Assembly (NCBI GenBank): GCA_037903475.1
Contig: JBAJFG010000019.1
Location: 3,161,001 to 3,225,000, forward strand
DNA from: Ancylostoma caninum
Taxonomy: Eukaryota > Nematoda > Chromadorea > Rhabditida > Ancylostomatidae
Direction of reading: 5' to 3'
Length of the DNA: 64,000 nt
Shown: positions 42,526 through 55,800 of the stretch, piece after piece
How the letters are laid out: every line of letters starts with the position of its first letter
Position numbering within the stretch: the first letter of the stretch is position 1
Program-made: the position numbers and the translations under genes
The notes under the pieces: generated by a model
The model's database searches: none
Seen by the model: only the letters and a program-made list of their open reading frames with translations
Told to the model about the DNA's origin: nothing

Positions 42526-43817
42526 TTATCGTCGGAATCCTACGTTGCCGCACGTCGCCATGCAGTCCATCATCGACACGAAGTTGTTCAGATTTCCTCC
42601 GCATCCGGTGTAGTCAAACGGCACACACTGGCTCTGAAATTCGATGATCTCGCTGTCTTCTATGGCTTTTTCACACATTGCGGATAAACTTTCGTCTCGA
42701 TGTGGCCATGTAATGTACATGGTGCATCATGCGAAATGCGCTCTTCATATCCATAGAACGTTCCCCTGTGATGAGGTGGTGAAAATGGTAAACTATCAGA
42801 AAAATGCCCTCAGGTCACCAGCGCTCGCCTCGCCTCGCAAAAATATTCTCGGCCCGCAACGTGTTAAAGTGAGCTCTGGTGGAATTTTTTTCAGTTCGCC
42901 ACATTCCAGGGTTTGCGGTGGGAGAGTGGGTGGCGCGGAACTAATGTTCAAGGGCGCCACGGTTTACGGCTGTCTCATCTCCTGATGCTGTGGGACATGC
43001 TGATATGGGACATAACGTTCATTGCAATATCTCCACAGATAAATGATGATTCGTTGACATGGCGGCAGTTTGAATACGCTTTGAGAAGACGGATGGTTTC
43101 GAGATGATGGGAATAATAAACGTTTTTACCCAAACCCTGAATCGTATGGGAAAAATCATCCCGATTCCGTGTCATTCCCGGTATTTTTTTTCTTTTCGCC
43201 CTGTACCACTACCGAATGTAAGTTCTGCATCCTCCAAATGTCTAAATTTGTCGGAATCTCAAACCTGTAGATTTCTGCAAAACGGGCTCTAGACTCTGCT
43301 GCTGCCCCATAAATTGCAGAAAGTTCAGAGCAACTTAGCGGCATCTATGCGATATGTTGAACGTGCGCTCAAAGAACTGTCCTTCCGTGGTTAGAGCGAG
43401 GAGCTGTCTTACTTCTTCTTAAAGTCAAGTTACCCTAGATTCCGAAAATAGTGAATATTGGGAGAGATCCATGTTTAAAGGTTGGAGGATGTAAGCCATA
43501 CCGTTTGGCTCACGTCCAGCACCATAAAAGACATGATAAGCGTGAACTAAACCATTGGTTCGATGCCGACACTCGCTAAATGGAGTAACTACGTAAATCC
43601 GCAACCTAATTCTGTACTTGTGGTCGGATCATTATGAGTTTGATGGTCTACTAATCATTTCATTCAAGTAAGAAAGGCTTCTTCTGCTTCGATTTCTTCT
43701 GTTTTTTTTTTTGGAAGTTCGATTGAGTACGTGAACTTACAGTTTGGCGATTGAAGGCGTAGCGAGTCTGTCGACCTCCGCAAGCGCCTCGGTCAATGGA
43801 CAGCAAACACAACTCTT
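42526..43817 (-). CDS. Terminal Kunitz module K14
   Basis: Exons 43741-43817 (ELCLLSIDRGACGGRQTRYA) and 42526-42633 (SQCVPFDYTGCGGNLNNF ... CMATC, stop TAA at 42526). Joined in phase they give the full six-cysteine Kunitz spacing (8, 15, 7, 12, 3). Both Cys14 and Cys38 are present and the P1 residue is Gly. The first exon is a 77-nt exon identified by its spacing and splice sites. Confidence 0.75.
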
Positions 43818-46800
43818 CTGGAATAAAATCAGTGATAAGGTTAGTCGATGGAACGACGAGGAGAAATCATTTGGTCGGCGATGTTATTGAAACAGAACAG
43901 TTAGTCCACCCAAAGCACGTTAACTTCTGGATAGTTGTTGAACCTCCAGGATTGAAGCCGGGTAAGCTAAGCGGAAGCCATGCTTGGTGAGGAGACGGTC
44001 AGGCTATGAGGATACCGATCGACTGAGCGGTATCCTGGCCCAACAAGCAGGAGCCATACGAATACCTACACTGCTTCCGAGCTAGACGCACTTTCTTGAT
44101 GAATTGCTTCGCGGTTAATATCGCGTCCTGTGCCTCGCTCGGAAACAGTGCCTGGTTAAACTTACCTCGCAACAGCTGTGTCAGTCATGTTGCTACGCTC
44201 TTCCTTGAAGGACACTTCATGGCTAATACCACAAAAAAAAACAACACCAGCACTACAGTACACGTTTCAGCAACACAAAACAACAGAAAGCAACACACCA
44301 CAACAAAATCATAAACAGAAAATTTCCGTACTAACACCGTCAAAAATGAACCCATTTGAACTCAAAAACAGCAAGCTCTCAATGTGAGATACGAAATCGG
44401 TCGGGAGACCGAGTGAAACTTCTGGAAAGGAATTCAAGTGTATCCTTTGCCACAACATATTTCTGTGCATCGTTGTAGACTTTTGAAACTATTCAGATTG
44501 CCGTGACAGCCGCCATACCTAGAAAATAGAATGAAAGGGAAGAAGTCATTTGAATCTGATATGGAATCTGAACTCTGAGTTTCTTCTGAACCTTCTTATA
44601 AATCTATGATATTCTTCTAATTCTTCTGAATGTAACACGAGCCTATGTATTATCTAGGAGAACCACGTCATTAGGTCATTGAGACTGAAATGTCAGAATG
44701 AAAAACTTTCGGGATTGAAAAAAAGCTCCGAAATATGCTGCTATAGTACCAGTATAGCCAAACCATCTCAATGGTGGCACCTGAAAAGTCTGGAGAGCAA
44801 CAGACAACGAAATCCACATACATATAAAGGTCCATCATAAGGGCTAATACGCACTTTTATAGTATCACCAGGCTGGAACTTCTCAAACTGTTTACTATGT
44901 GTTGCTATACTATGTACATATGTATGTGCTTATTAGGCACATTTCGAGTTGTCATTGCTTTACTGATTCCAAAATGGCCTCGTTTTTCGAGAATAATACA
45001 ATTTTTTTGACCTTGCTATGTTTTACAAGTGCAGCTATCGAGCGAAATGTGAAAGTTTTTCAAAAACCAGGGAAGTAACTTTTAAAGAGCGAGTAACATT
45101 TGTTCACAGAAAAAAAAAGGAAAGAAAATTAGCGAATTGAAGCGTTGGAGGTAGGCATTTCGTATTTGTTTACCTATTATTTGAGGATGAATGCCGAGTG
45201 AATAATTTAAGTTAATAAGTCTGGGCATCACCGCTAGATGATTTCAGAAATGCGCTGTAAAAATATCTTAATCATCGCACGCAGTTCTGCAATAATTTGC
45301 ACATCGTGGGAAACAGCTCATGGGATAAGTGGCAATTATCCATAGCTGCAAAGGTTTACTAGAGGTTGTCTCCCTTTTGGATTTTAATGTCGAGCTTTGC
45401 GAGAAATAGGGAGGAATGGACAGTTCGGATTTACAAGAGATCCCAGAGGTGGAGGTCTGCTCGCAAGCGCTACGCCATACTCAACGTGATTGTCTGATTG
45501 TCTGGGCATCCGCAAATTTAACTGATGCCATCATTCTCTCTCGTCCATGTGCTTTCTAATCTGTCCAAACCAGTGTAAGGCACGTGCTAGCGAGCAGCAA
45601 TCACTGGGTGCCCTGTAATTATCATTTTCGAGGCAGTCACGATTGTGCTTATTCTGTTTAGTACTACATCATTAAGGTGTACCTACTCGCGTTTACGCAG
45701 GGTTTAGAAGTTGATAGTGAAGTAATGGTGGATGCACCTTCCCCTTAATAAATTTTTGGCTCTATTGTAGCAGACAGCAAAGTTCTTGAATTTTCAATTT
45801 ATATTTAAATTCCATAGCAGAATTCAAAAAAAGTCTTCCAGAAGCAGTTCAGGATATGCAATCGCGCGATACATCGCTTTCACTCTGTGTTTCTTACCTG
45901 GTCATTGCATGCAGTTTTTTTTTCAAACACTCACAGTACGCCTACTTTGATTCTTCAAGAGAAAAAAAGAGAACAGAATTGTGAACGAACGTACGAGAAT
46001 TTTCGGCACACGTTGGCTTCTGTATCGTAGCCGTATCGGGTGAGGTTCCCTGTACACGGTCCCGGGTCTCGCTCCAATACGCAGAATTGAGCTGTAAATA
46101 GTGTCTTTAACACTGTATCACGTGTAACATTCAAAGCTATGCTTGTAGGATGTAACCCAGACCAACCTGGATCAGGACAACAGATGCTTCTCGAATTGCG
46201 TCTACTGACGTGACATACATGGTTGACCGGACATGAGGTGTCAATTCCACACTGAGTCATCACGCCACCAACGATGTGGGGTTTGCCGTGAGGGCAGTAA
46301 TCTCGATAACCTGCAAACAGTTCTAAGGAATGCAGTGTCTGGTGTCGTGCGGTTCATGAGGTACGCTTACCTGGACAGGTGATCTGACACTGAGCACGAG
46401 TGGGAAAATTGTTCTCGTTGCCTCCGATGCCGGTGTAGTTGAATGGCAAGCAGTCGTCCTCAATGATGTCGTAGTAGAAACGAGGTAGCGATGTATCACC
46501 GACTCCAAGCATGAGTTGCTGGTCACATGGGGAACCTGAGCTGTGAAGGTATGAGCGTGAGGGGTCGTAGCGAGGCTGATCCACAAAACAATCCGGACGC
46601 GGAGGCACGCGCGACGCAGTACACTCTGCAGCGATGCGGCTGGCAATGGTTTTGGAGCAAAAGGGTGGGTATCGATTGCGGAGAACAGCAGACAGCCACA
46701 GTGCCGCGCCGCATAGGGGTGCACTGCGTCGCGTCGGAGTTCATTACACTTGAAAACCAATGATGCTTTGCAAAGAATATGTACCGAGGGACGCAATGAA

Positions 46801-49800
46801 GGTGTTAATGCGTCGCCAGCGTAGTTCAGGTCTCGTCTGCATAAGTTCTAGAACAAAGCTCACCTTTCTTTTCGCAGCATACTGTCGACTTGATGTCCTT
46901 GCCAAGATGGCAATAGTGACTGTCTGGGCATGGTTGCGTGTGACACTGGACAACTCGGCCACTTGGAGACGCCAAAGGAAGCTCACCGCCAAAACACACC
47001 GTTGCGACTAAATTTCTAGGCAAAATAAATGGCAAAAGTGAAGAACAGGGGAAGAACTGACTAGGTTTGCACTTCTCTTGGCACATCTTCTTTGTCAAGA
47101 AATTGTTTTCGTTTCCTTTTCGGCCCTTGTATTTGAACGGGTAGCAGTCTCCCTCTACGGGGTTGTAGTAGTATCGTTCGAAGGAGTCTTCACCTTCTCC
47201 CTCGGTCCACGATGAATCGCAGGGATCTTCTGAATATCGTACAGATTCAGATTGATTCTCCGATGTATATCTGCCCAAACTATAACCCCAACTAACGATT
47301 TATCCGTGGACAGCAGAAGCTGGAGTTCTTTACTGCAGGATCTCCAGGAAGACAGAAGAAACCGCTTGGGCACGGCTCAGGGCTCACAGGGCTGCACCCC
47401 AGCGGTGCAGCGTTCTCGTCACGACCCACGTCCCCCAGACAGGGATTCACAAACACTGAAACCTCGGCCGATTCGGCGGCGATCGATGCGACGATTGGCC
47501 GACTGTTCCCGAAGGCACGGGGAGCACAGCAGAGCAGAAGCGACGCATGCGAGGGGTTAGTCAGACGAGCATGCACCGACCAATGATTTTTCCACAACTG
47601 AACTACACAGAAGGAGACGAGCAGAACGCACCTGGACACGTCCTCTCGCATTCGGCCTGCGACTCGAAATTGTTCTGGTTTCCACGCTTACCATTGTATT
47701 GGAACGGAAGGCATTGCTTAATAGGGTTATTGGTGACAAAAAGACCGCGCTTCGTTTGCTGGTGCTTTGTCGAAATGCACGAAAAAATATACAAGAGACT
47801 CCAGTTCACGAGGCCCATACGCATGCCTATCACCAGCTGTTTGGACAGGTTGGAACAGGAGGCAGGAGAATCGTACGAGAAGAAGAACGGTGATATCAAC
47901 GCAATGTGTGGATGCGCAGACAAACAGATTTACCAAATTGCGTCCGGATCACTGGAGTCTCTCGTAGGCACTGCTCACTGTACAGGATTTGACTATCAAA
48001 GCAGAAAAAAGGGGTAGAACTTAGAATTCGCGAGTGCTGAGGGATATTTTGGTAACCGGGAATTCTCTTGTCATCTGTTTTTACAGCTTACCCTATCGTC
48101 TGGGTTGTAGTACCATCGTGACAACCCAGAGTTGCCGGTGCCAGGAGCCAGCGGAACGGAGCAGGCATTTGTCGCTGAAATACCAGAAATACATAGAAAC
48201 TGAAGCTATGTATCTGTATTACACAGCATTTTTAGGAGTTGTGTATGGTGTTTTCCAGTTTTTTTTTTTTTGAGAGCATATCATTAAACTGATGGTGGAG
48301 ACGTCATTTCGATTCATTTATACATACAAGAATAAATTTAGCTAACATTTCGATGACTCAATTTTTATTATTACATTATAGCTGTCCAGTGCAGTAGTTT
48401 TGATTTGGACGGAGCACCCTGACTGCGCTTACAAAGCGCCCCAGTGTTAGTTAACTAAAATAACAATCAAAATAAACTGACCGCCTGGGCAGCATACTGT
48501 GGTCTCAGGCGTCGCACCTATGTGGCACCAGAAGTTCACCGGGCAGGTGTCCTTGTTGGTTGACGAGCAGAACAAGACCTGTTACGAGTTCGTTAGTAGC
48601 ACTATAATGACGGCATGTAGTTGATTAACGTACCTGTCCAGCAGCTGTGGTAGCCGGCTGTCCAATGCAAGGATTATCAAGCGGCTGGCAGGCTAATTGG
48701 CAAGCTCTCTGGAATTAGGTGCTATCAGGTAGTGAATTTAAAAGGATGATGGTTGACAATTAGAAAATCGAAAGTGGCGAAGTGAACTGGAGGTATCGAC
48801 TGTCAAAGTCGTCACCTAGGAAACTAATTAGAAAAAACTAAGACAGGAACACGTTCTGTACTTGATGACCTAATATTTCAAGCACGGATAGTGAGTGAAT
48901 GATTAAAGGGTGAGCTAACATCACCAAATCATTTTTTTGCTGTGGAAAACATCGCGAGAAACACGATGTCCTAATATCAACTTATTTGAGCTCTGATGGT
49001 CGAATCGCAAAAGTTCGTGGCCTTTACCAACCGCTATTTCATGTTCCCGATCAGATTGTCTTCACTGACTTTCGATTTGGGTAATCTAGATTACCCAAAC
49101 CGAAAGTCAGTGAAGACAATCTGATCGGGAAGATAACCTTTCAGACGTCTTCCTCTCAGAAGCTGCAATATCAGTGGCGCTTACGAGACCTTGGAAGAAC
49201 TGGTTGTCCGTAATAAGAGCACTTCTAGGATGAGATTGGAACACTTCCGGCAAGAAACTTGAAATCAAAGTGGAGTTCGAAGTGACTTTAATCACAGTGA
49301 TTTTTTTTCGCATGTATATTGCCATCGAACAAAAAGAATTATTTGAAAGTTGTGACAGAACCCCCTGCTTTAGACAGATCGGCAATCTCCGCCAGCGTGG
49401 CTGGTTAATCTATTTGAGTTTTTGATTTGTGAAAATGTGAAGTGGATTGTAGATGAACTAGTACACGTCTCACAGAACTAGTCTGAGGAGTTTTGGCTTG
49501 TGGATTTCGTCTTTCCATTTTAACAATCCGTTTTCAACTTTTTGTAAAGGAGAGTTCGAGCGAACTCACTTTGCTAGCTGGTCGTAGAAAATGGGCAAAT
49601 TTATAATGTTTGGGAGAATTTCGTTCTTTGAACGCTTGGGTGTTTCCTATGCATGTCGGCAAAAATGGAAATCCGAAAACAATGCTTTCAAGGAGAAACA
49701 GACCATTTGAAGAGCAGCAAAAGCTAAACTGACCAATGTGATGAAGTTATTCTGGTTGCCCTTCAGGCCGTTGTAGATGAACGGGCGACACGTCTTGGAC

Positions 49801-52800
49801 GACTGATCGAAGTAGAACCGTTCGAGGTTGTAGTTGCCGTCTCCCGTCGACATCGGCAGGTTGCAAATGTTGGTGGACGCTGAAATGCAGTCGTTGGAGG
49901 CCCAGGAAACACCTCGCCAATTGGAACTCACCTCCAGGACAGCACACCGTGGTGGTCATGTCGGCACCGATGTGACACCAGTAATTCGCTGGACAGGTGT
50001 TGAGATTGGCAGAGATGGAACACGTCTGTGGACGGCCATCCACGCCCGCGAACGGTCGTCCCTCGAAGCATGGGTTGGGCCCACATCGTTGCTCGCAGGC
50101 CTGTACCGATATTGATGTTTCGAAATTGGTGAATCGGTGCTGATACGCTCAAAACTCCACCTCTCTCGTAAGGAAGTAGTTCTGATTTCCATGAAGGCCG
50201 GCGTAGGTGAAAGGTTGGCAGCTTCCTGACTGTGGATTGAAGTACCATCGATCCATGAACTGGTTGCCAGTTCCACGATTTAGGGGAAGTGAACAAGGGT
50301 CTCCTTCTAAAAGGTAGAAAACATACAATACCAACGGTGTCGCCTGATGAAACTGCGCGATGTCTGCGATTTCGCGTTTTTTTCGTCGCTTCTCCATAAC
50401 TCCCTTCAATCTTGATCATTTTCAAAAATGAGCAGATATTCGGAATCAGGATGACCTAATCTATCAGGTAACATGCCCAAAATTCAAAAATTTTGAAATT
50501 TTTGGTGATCATCTAGCAAAATCACCTAAGGGTACAATTAAGGGAGACTCGCTGTATCGATTAATTGTGTCCTCAGGTATTCTTCTGAAAACGGACCCCG
50601 CTACCTCCTCATTTTTGTGAAGAAGTGGTTAGACTGCAATAAAAATCCATAATTCGAACTCGGAACATGACTAGGACAGAAACAGTACCTCATACGATAT
50701 TCCGGGATCTTCTAAGAACTAGGATTACAATTTCGCCGAATTCCACCATTATCTTCACATTTTCATCTTTGTGAAGATAACACCGTTCGTGAAGTCTTCG
50801 CTAATTTTTTGGGCTGTTGCGTAAACCTGCTACTTACTGCGATTGTGCTTGTAATCGCGCATGGGTGCGATTTGAACAAAAACTGATTTTCTCGTCCCTG
50901 AAAAATGATTTTGCAAATAAAATATTCCTCAGAAGCACAATTCTCCACTTAGTGTGATTTTTAGACCTCTGCAGCTGTAGTAACCGGATAATTTCGCGGG
51001 TGAACATGCGATTTCGACAGGTTCGCAGTTTTGTGAATTTTCTTTAAAATTTTCACTTTTTCCAAGGGATCTTCTGCAAGTTTCCACTCCAGTAATTAAC
51101 AGAATATCGATTCATTGACAATAAATCCATTGCAATTCATTTCCTTCATATTTCCCTTCCAAGCTCTACCCACATCCCTGGCAGGCTATAATCGCGGCCT
51201 CGGTATCGCTCGATCGATGGATCGCTGCACCTCGCCATAGACGGATGCGCCCTGCGGTACTTTGGCACCTAATGGATGCGACTACATTTGAAAAGATGAA
51301 GAAAATACTGAGAAAAGGAAACTTGGTGGAAAACTAAGAAAACTTTGTTACACCGAAAAAAAACCTGATACAGATTATTTTTCAATTGAAAATTTTTTTC
51401 CGATTTTTCAGATTTTTTCGTGCTTGCTATCAGAGAATTTCACAAATGCGAGCTTTTCACAGTACGAAAATATAGCACAGTTCTTCACAGTACACAGTTT
51501 CACAGTACAGCATAATTCACAGACCGAAATACGCTTTAAATCGTGTCAATTTTGTCAAGAAAGCGAGCTGATAGGTAATCTCTTATTTTGGACCCTTATT
51601 CGAATTTCTGTAGTGGGAAAGTCGACAACCATAGAAATTACAGTGGAAAAGCCCTATTCGTACAACTTTTTAACAGCAAGCTCAAAAAAAAAAACTCTCA
51701 ACTTCGGATTTCATTCTATATTTCCTCGATAAAATAGAAGCCTTTTAGTTTTCTATCAAGTTTCCTTTTCTCAGTATTTTCTTCATCTTTTCAAATGTAG
51801 TCGCATCCATTAGGTGCTAAAGTACCGCAGGGCGCATCCGTCTATGGCGAGGTGCAGCGATCCATCGATCGAGCGATACCGAGGCCGCGATTATAGCCTG
51901 CCAGGGATGTGGGTAGAGCTTGGAAGGGAAATATGAAGGAAATGAATTGCAATGGATTTATTGTCAATGAATCGATATTCTGTTAATTACTGGAGTGGAA
52001 ACTTGCAGAAGAACCTATGGAAAAAGTGAAAATTTTAAAGAAAATTCACAAAACTGCGAACCTGTCGAAATCGCATGTTCACCCGCGAAATTATCCGGTT
52101 ACCACAGCTGCAGAGGTCTAAAAATCACACTAAGTGGAGAATTGTGCTTCTGAGGAATATTTTATTTGCAAAATCATTTTTCAGGGACGAGAAAATCAGT
52201 TTTTGTTCAAATCGCACCCATGCGCGATTACAAGCACAATCGCAGTAAGTAGCAGGTTTACGCAACAGCCCAAAAAATTAGCGAAGACTTCACGAACGGT
52301 GTTATCTTCACAAAGATGAAAATGTGAAGATAATGGTGGAATTCGGCGAAATTGTAATCCTAGTTCTTAGAAGATCCCGGAATATCGTATGAGGTACTGT
52401 TTCTGTCCTAGTCATGTTCCGAGTTCGAATTATGGATTTTTATTGCAGTCTAACCACTTCTTCACAAAAATGAGGAGGTAGCGGGGTCCGTTTTCAGAAG
52501 AATACCTGAGGACACAATTAATCGATACAGCGAGTCTCCCTTAATTGTACCCTTAGGTGATTTTGCTAGATGATCACCAAAAATTTCAAAATTTTTGAAT
52601 TTTGGGCATGTTACCTGATAGATTAGGTCATCCTGATTCCGAATATCTGCTCATTTTTGAAAATGATCAAGATTGAAGGGAGTTATGGAGAAGCGACGAA
52701 AAAAACGCGAAATCGCAGACATCGCGCAGTTTCATCAGGCGACACCGTTGGTATTGTAGCACCATTACACCTTACCAAAATATTTGACACAACTAAAATT

Positions 52801-55800
52801 TTGCTGAAAAATTTTGTTCAAACTCATATCGAGTCTTTATTATCATCTTTCGAATTATTTTATTTTGTTTCGAAAAAAAAACTGAATATCTCTGCTATCA
52901 AAACTTCTACGATCCGAGACACTAAACCAGTGAAGAATTCAGTTGTTGATCTAGAGTTTGTTTCCACATTATCCGGATGGAAGTCAAACTACGTGCAAGT
53001 AAGTGCTGGAATTTCACACCATGTTACGGCCGAACTGGTACGTTTGCCTTACACCATCGCAGAATAAGATCCCCAGATTTCAATGAAATTTTCCACTCTT
53101 TCTTTTTTCGCACTTGTAGAGTGCTAACCAAACCACCTGCATCTATTGTTTCATCCAAAAACCATCCAGTTTCCGCAAAAAAGTAGTCAGATATCAATAT
53201 GTTTTGGAATTTCTGAGAATTAGAGACGTACATATAGCCCAAGATATGTTCTGGGCCGCCCTAGCTCACCTGCCTACTTCTAGTGCTCTTCCATGCAACT
53301 TCTGCACACTTTTTTAATCTGCTAATTCATATGAATTGATGTACGTATGTTTCCGATTCACACCTTTGATTGAACGTTTCTATGTTCTAAAATGGAGGAT
53401 CTTCAGGGTTTATCATGTGTATGAGCTTAGAATGACATTGATAGAAACTGTAATCCATCGAATTATTCTGCGTTTTTTCCCTACTGCCTAGCTTTCACTA
53501 ATGGGACATATGCCAACATTCCATGAAATTGAGTCTGTTTTCGTTTGTCCATACGATGCGTTCCTATCATGGGGGTAAGTCTAACCCAGGAGCCCAGGAT
53601 TATTAAGGGTAGGGAATACCTAACATCCGTAAATCCTGGGTTAAGATTTTCTATGCAATGCTCCAGTGCTCGTAGAAAGTGGTGTTCTCCCTAGCACCAT
53701 TTACATCCAACAACTGACTGATCGGCTGCATGTATGGCTACCTAGAATCTTCCGAATTTACTCTTTTAGGATCTTTTTAGTGTAAACTTGGCAATGGATC
53801 ATGAAAACAATCATTTTGTTCTCAGTGCTTCACTTTCTGTTCCTACAATGAACAATAACATTACTGTGACAGAAGCCTGAGTGAAGATCCCCCGTTACTC
53901 TCTTTTTAAGCGTTTTAATTTTGTTCTTTGATGTGCACACTTTTGCGATGTACCAAGTAAATAAATAAATGAAAAATCCCATCCCACCTCCACCCCCCCC
54001 CCTTCACTCATCTGAGCAATCTAATACATATGCTTCCCAGCAATTTTCTGATTAAAGAAGAGTCCCACACCATTTTTACTTGCAAAAATAGATGATAAAT
54101 ATAGTATGCAACGTGAAAATATGCTACTAAACGACATGCTTAAGCTTGGAACAGAGACTCACCGCTGGGACAACACAGAGTCGTCTCAGGAGTGGCTCCT
54201 ATGTGGCACCACGCGTTCGGACCACAAGTGTCAGGGCCACCAGCTGAACACATCTGTGGGGGAAGACGAATAGGCTGATTGCAAGGGTTGACGAACACTG
54301 AAACAAGTTCTTGTAGGCGAGCACGGACGGCTGTGGATCGCTTCACTGATCACCCAGACAGAAGGTAAGGGTAGATAGAGAAGTATCAGCCGTAGGAGCT
54401 GCTGTGGCGAACACCGCACAGCATCTGCCACTCCGAAAAGAGGGGTTTTGCAGAGTTGGTTCGTGGCCAAATTTGGAAGCGAGAGCTGAGACAATGAGTG
54501 TTTGCTGAAGGACAGCACAGAAGAACTCGAGGGCGGAAGAAGAAACGGTTAGACACATTGCGCTGACAGTAGCAACCATGAAAGCACAGTTACTAAACGA
54601 AGGAACGATAGAAAGCATTAGATATCAGCAGAGAATCTCGATAGGTCAGAAGTCGAAGTCCACCAATCAGAGCAGCACTCATGCTGATTCACCGTTACAC
54701 GTCTGCTCGCAGTCCTCCAGCGTTAGGAAATTGTTCTGATTTCCTTTGCGACCATTGTAGATGAACTCCTTGCAACGCATCTCCGCCTGGTCATAGTAGT
54801 AGCGGGTTGCTGGCGGAGCAGGAGCTCCCAGCTCTCCAGGCTCTTCGGGCAAGCCCTGGCATGCGCCTGGCACCGTTGGCTCTCCTGGACAGCACTGGTA
54901 CTCGTCTGGGACCAGACCCAGGTGGCACCAGTAGCCTTCGCCACATGAGTCAGCGCCAAATGTGCACGGAACGGGGCGGTTTGACGAGTCCAGTAGTGGA
55001 GTGCCTTCCGGACACACGTTGATATATACTAAATTTCATCTTTTCTTCAAAAGAACATCGAAAACAAGTCCCACTATACACGTGGAGTATAGCCCACTGT
55101 GCTATCGCCAGCAGCATCGATTCCGATGCCTATCGATTTCCAGCGTAGCATCGCTGACGTCGCAGCTGCATAAATCACCGATGATCGATTTGTATAATAA
55201 TCGATGTTGCTGGCGACGGCGAAAGGGATGCTATACTTATCGTTGAATGTAGCGAAAGTTGGAAAGCAAATTTCGGTGCTTTACTCTTGTTTTGAGCTGG
55301 CTTTGATGAACAACTTGTGTTGATCTCAATTCAAAATTTGAAGTGCAAAAAAAAGACACAGAACCAATTTTCGTTGACATACATACAGCATACACATTTT
55401 TAGGGGGAGCTGCCAATCTGTGAACCATGTTAAAATGGAAACCCTCTGAACACTGAAATACGAGCTAAGTTTTAAAAAATTCCTCGGACACAGATCGAGC
55501 GATAGCGCGCATATTACACGAACGTTCGCGAAAATGAGTAAAATTTGTTAATAGATGTTTCGGAAGGTACTTATCTGCACAATAACATGACTGTTTAGGA
55601 TTTTAGGATGCGGAGCGTTATACCGAGAAGGGGGGCCGGCTGCATTCTACCAATGACCACTTCATATTTATGGACCAATGGTGGATGTCGGTCACGCCTT
55701 TCTTTCCAGTACAACGCACCGCAGGTGTAATATAGAGCCATAGCTCGGTTAGTAAAACGGACACACACCGGGACACGCTTGTTCACATTCCTGTTGGCTG

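Noticed and set aside
43741..43817. Alternative frame reading CVCCP, which resembles a lustrin end
   Set aside because: The Kunitz frame fits exact cysteine spacing and joins in phase to the last exon; CVCCP does not continue sensibly.
50763..52319. Identical 61-codon open frames on opposite strands (50763-50948 and 52134-52319)
   Set aside because: They are the two arms of the inverted repeat; no start, splice or motif support beyond the symmetry.
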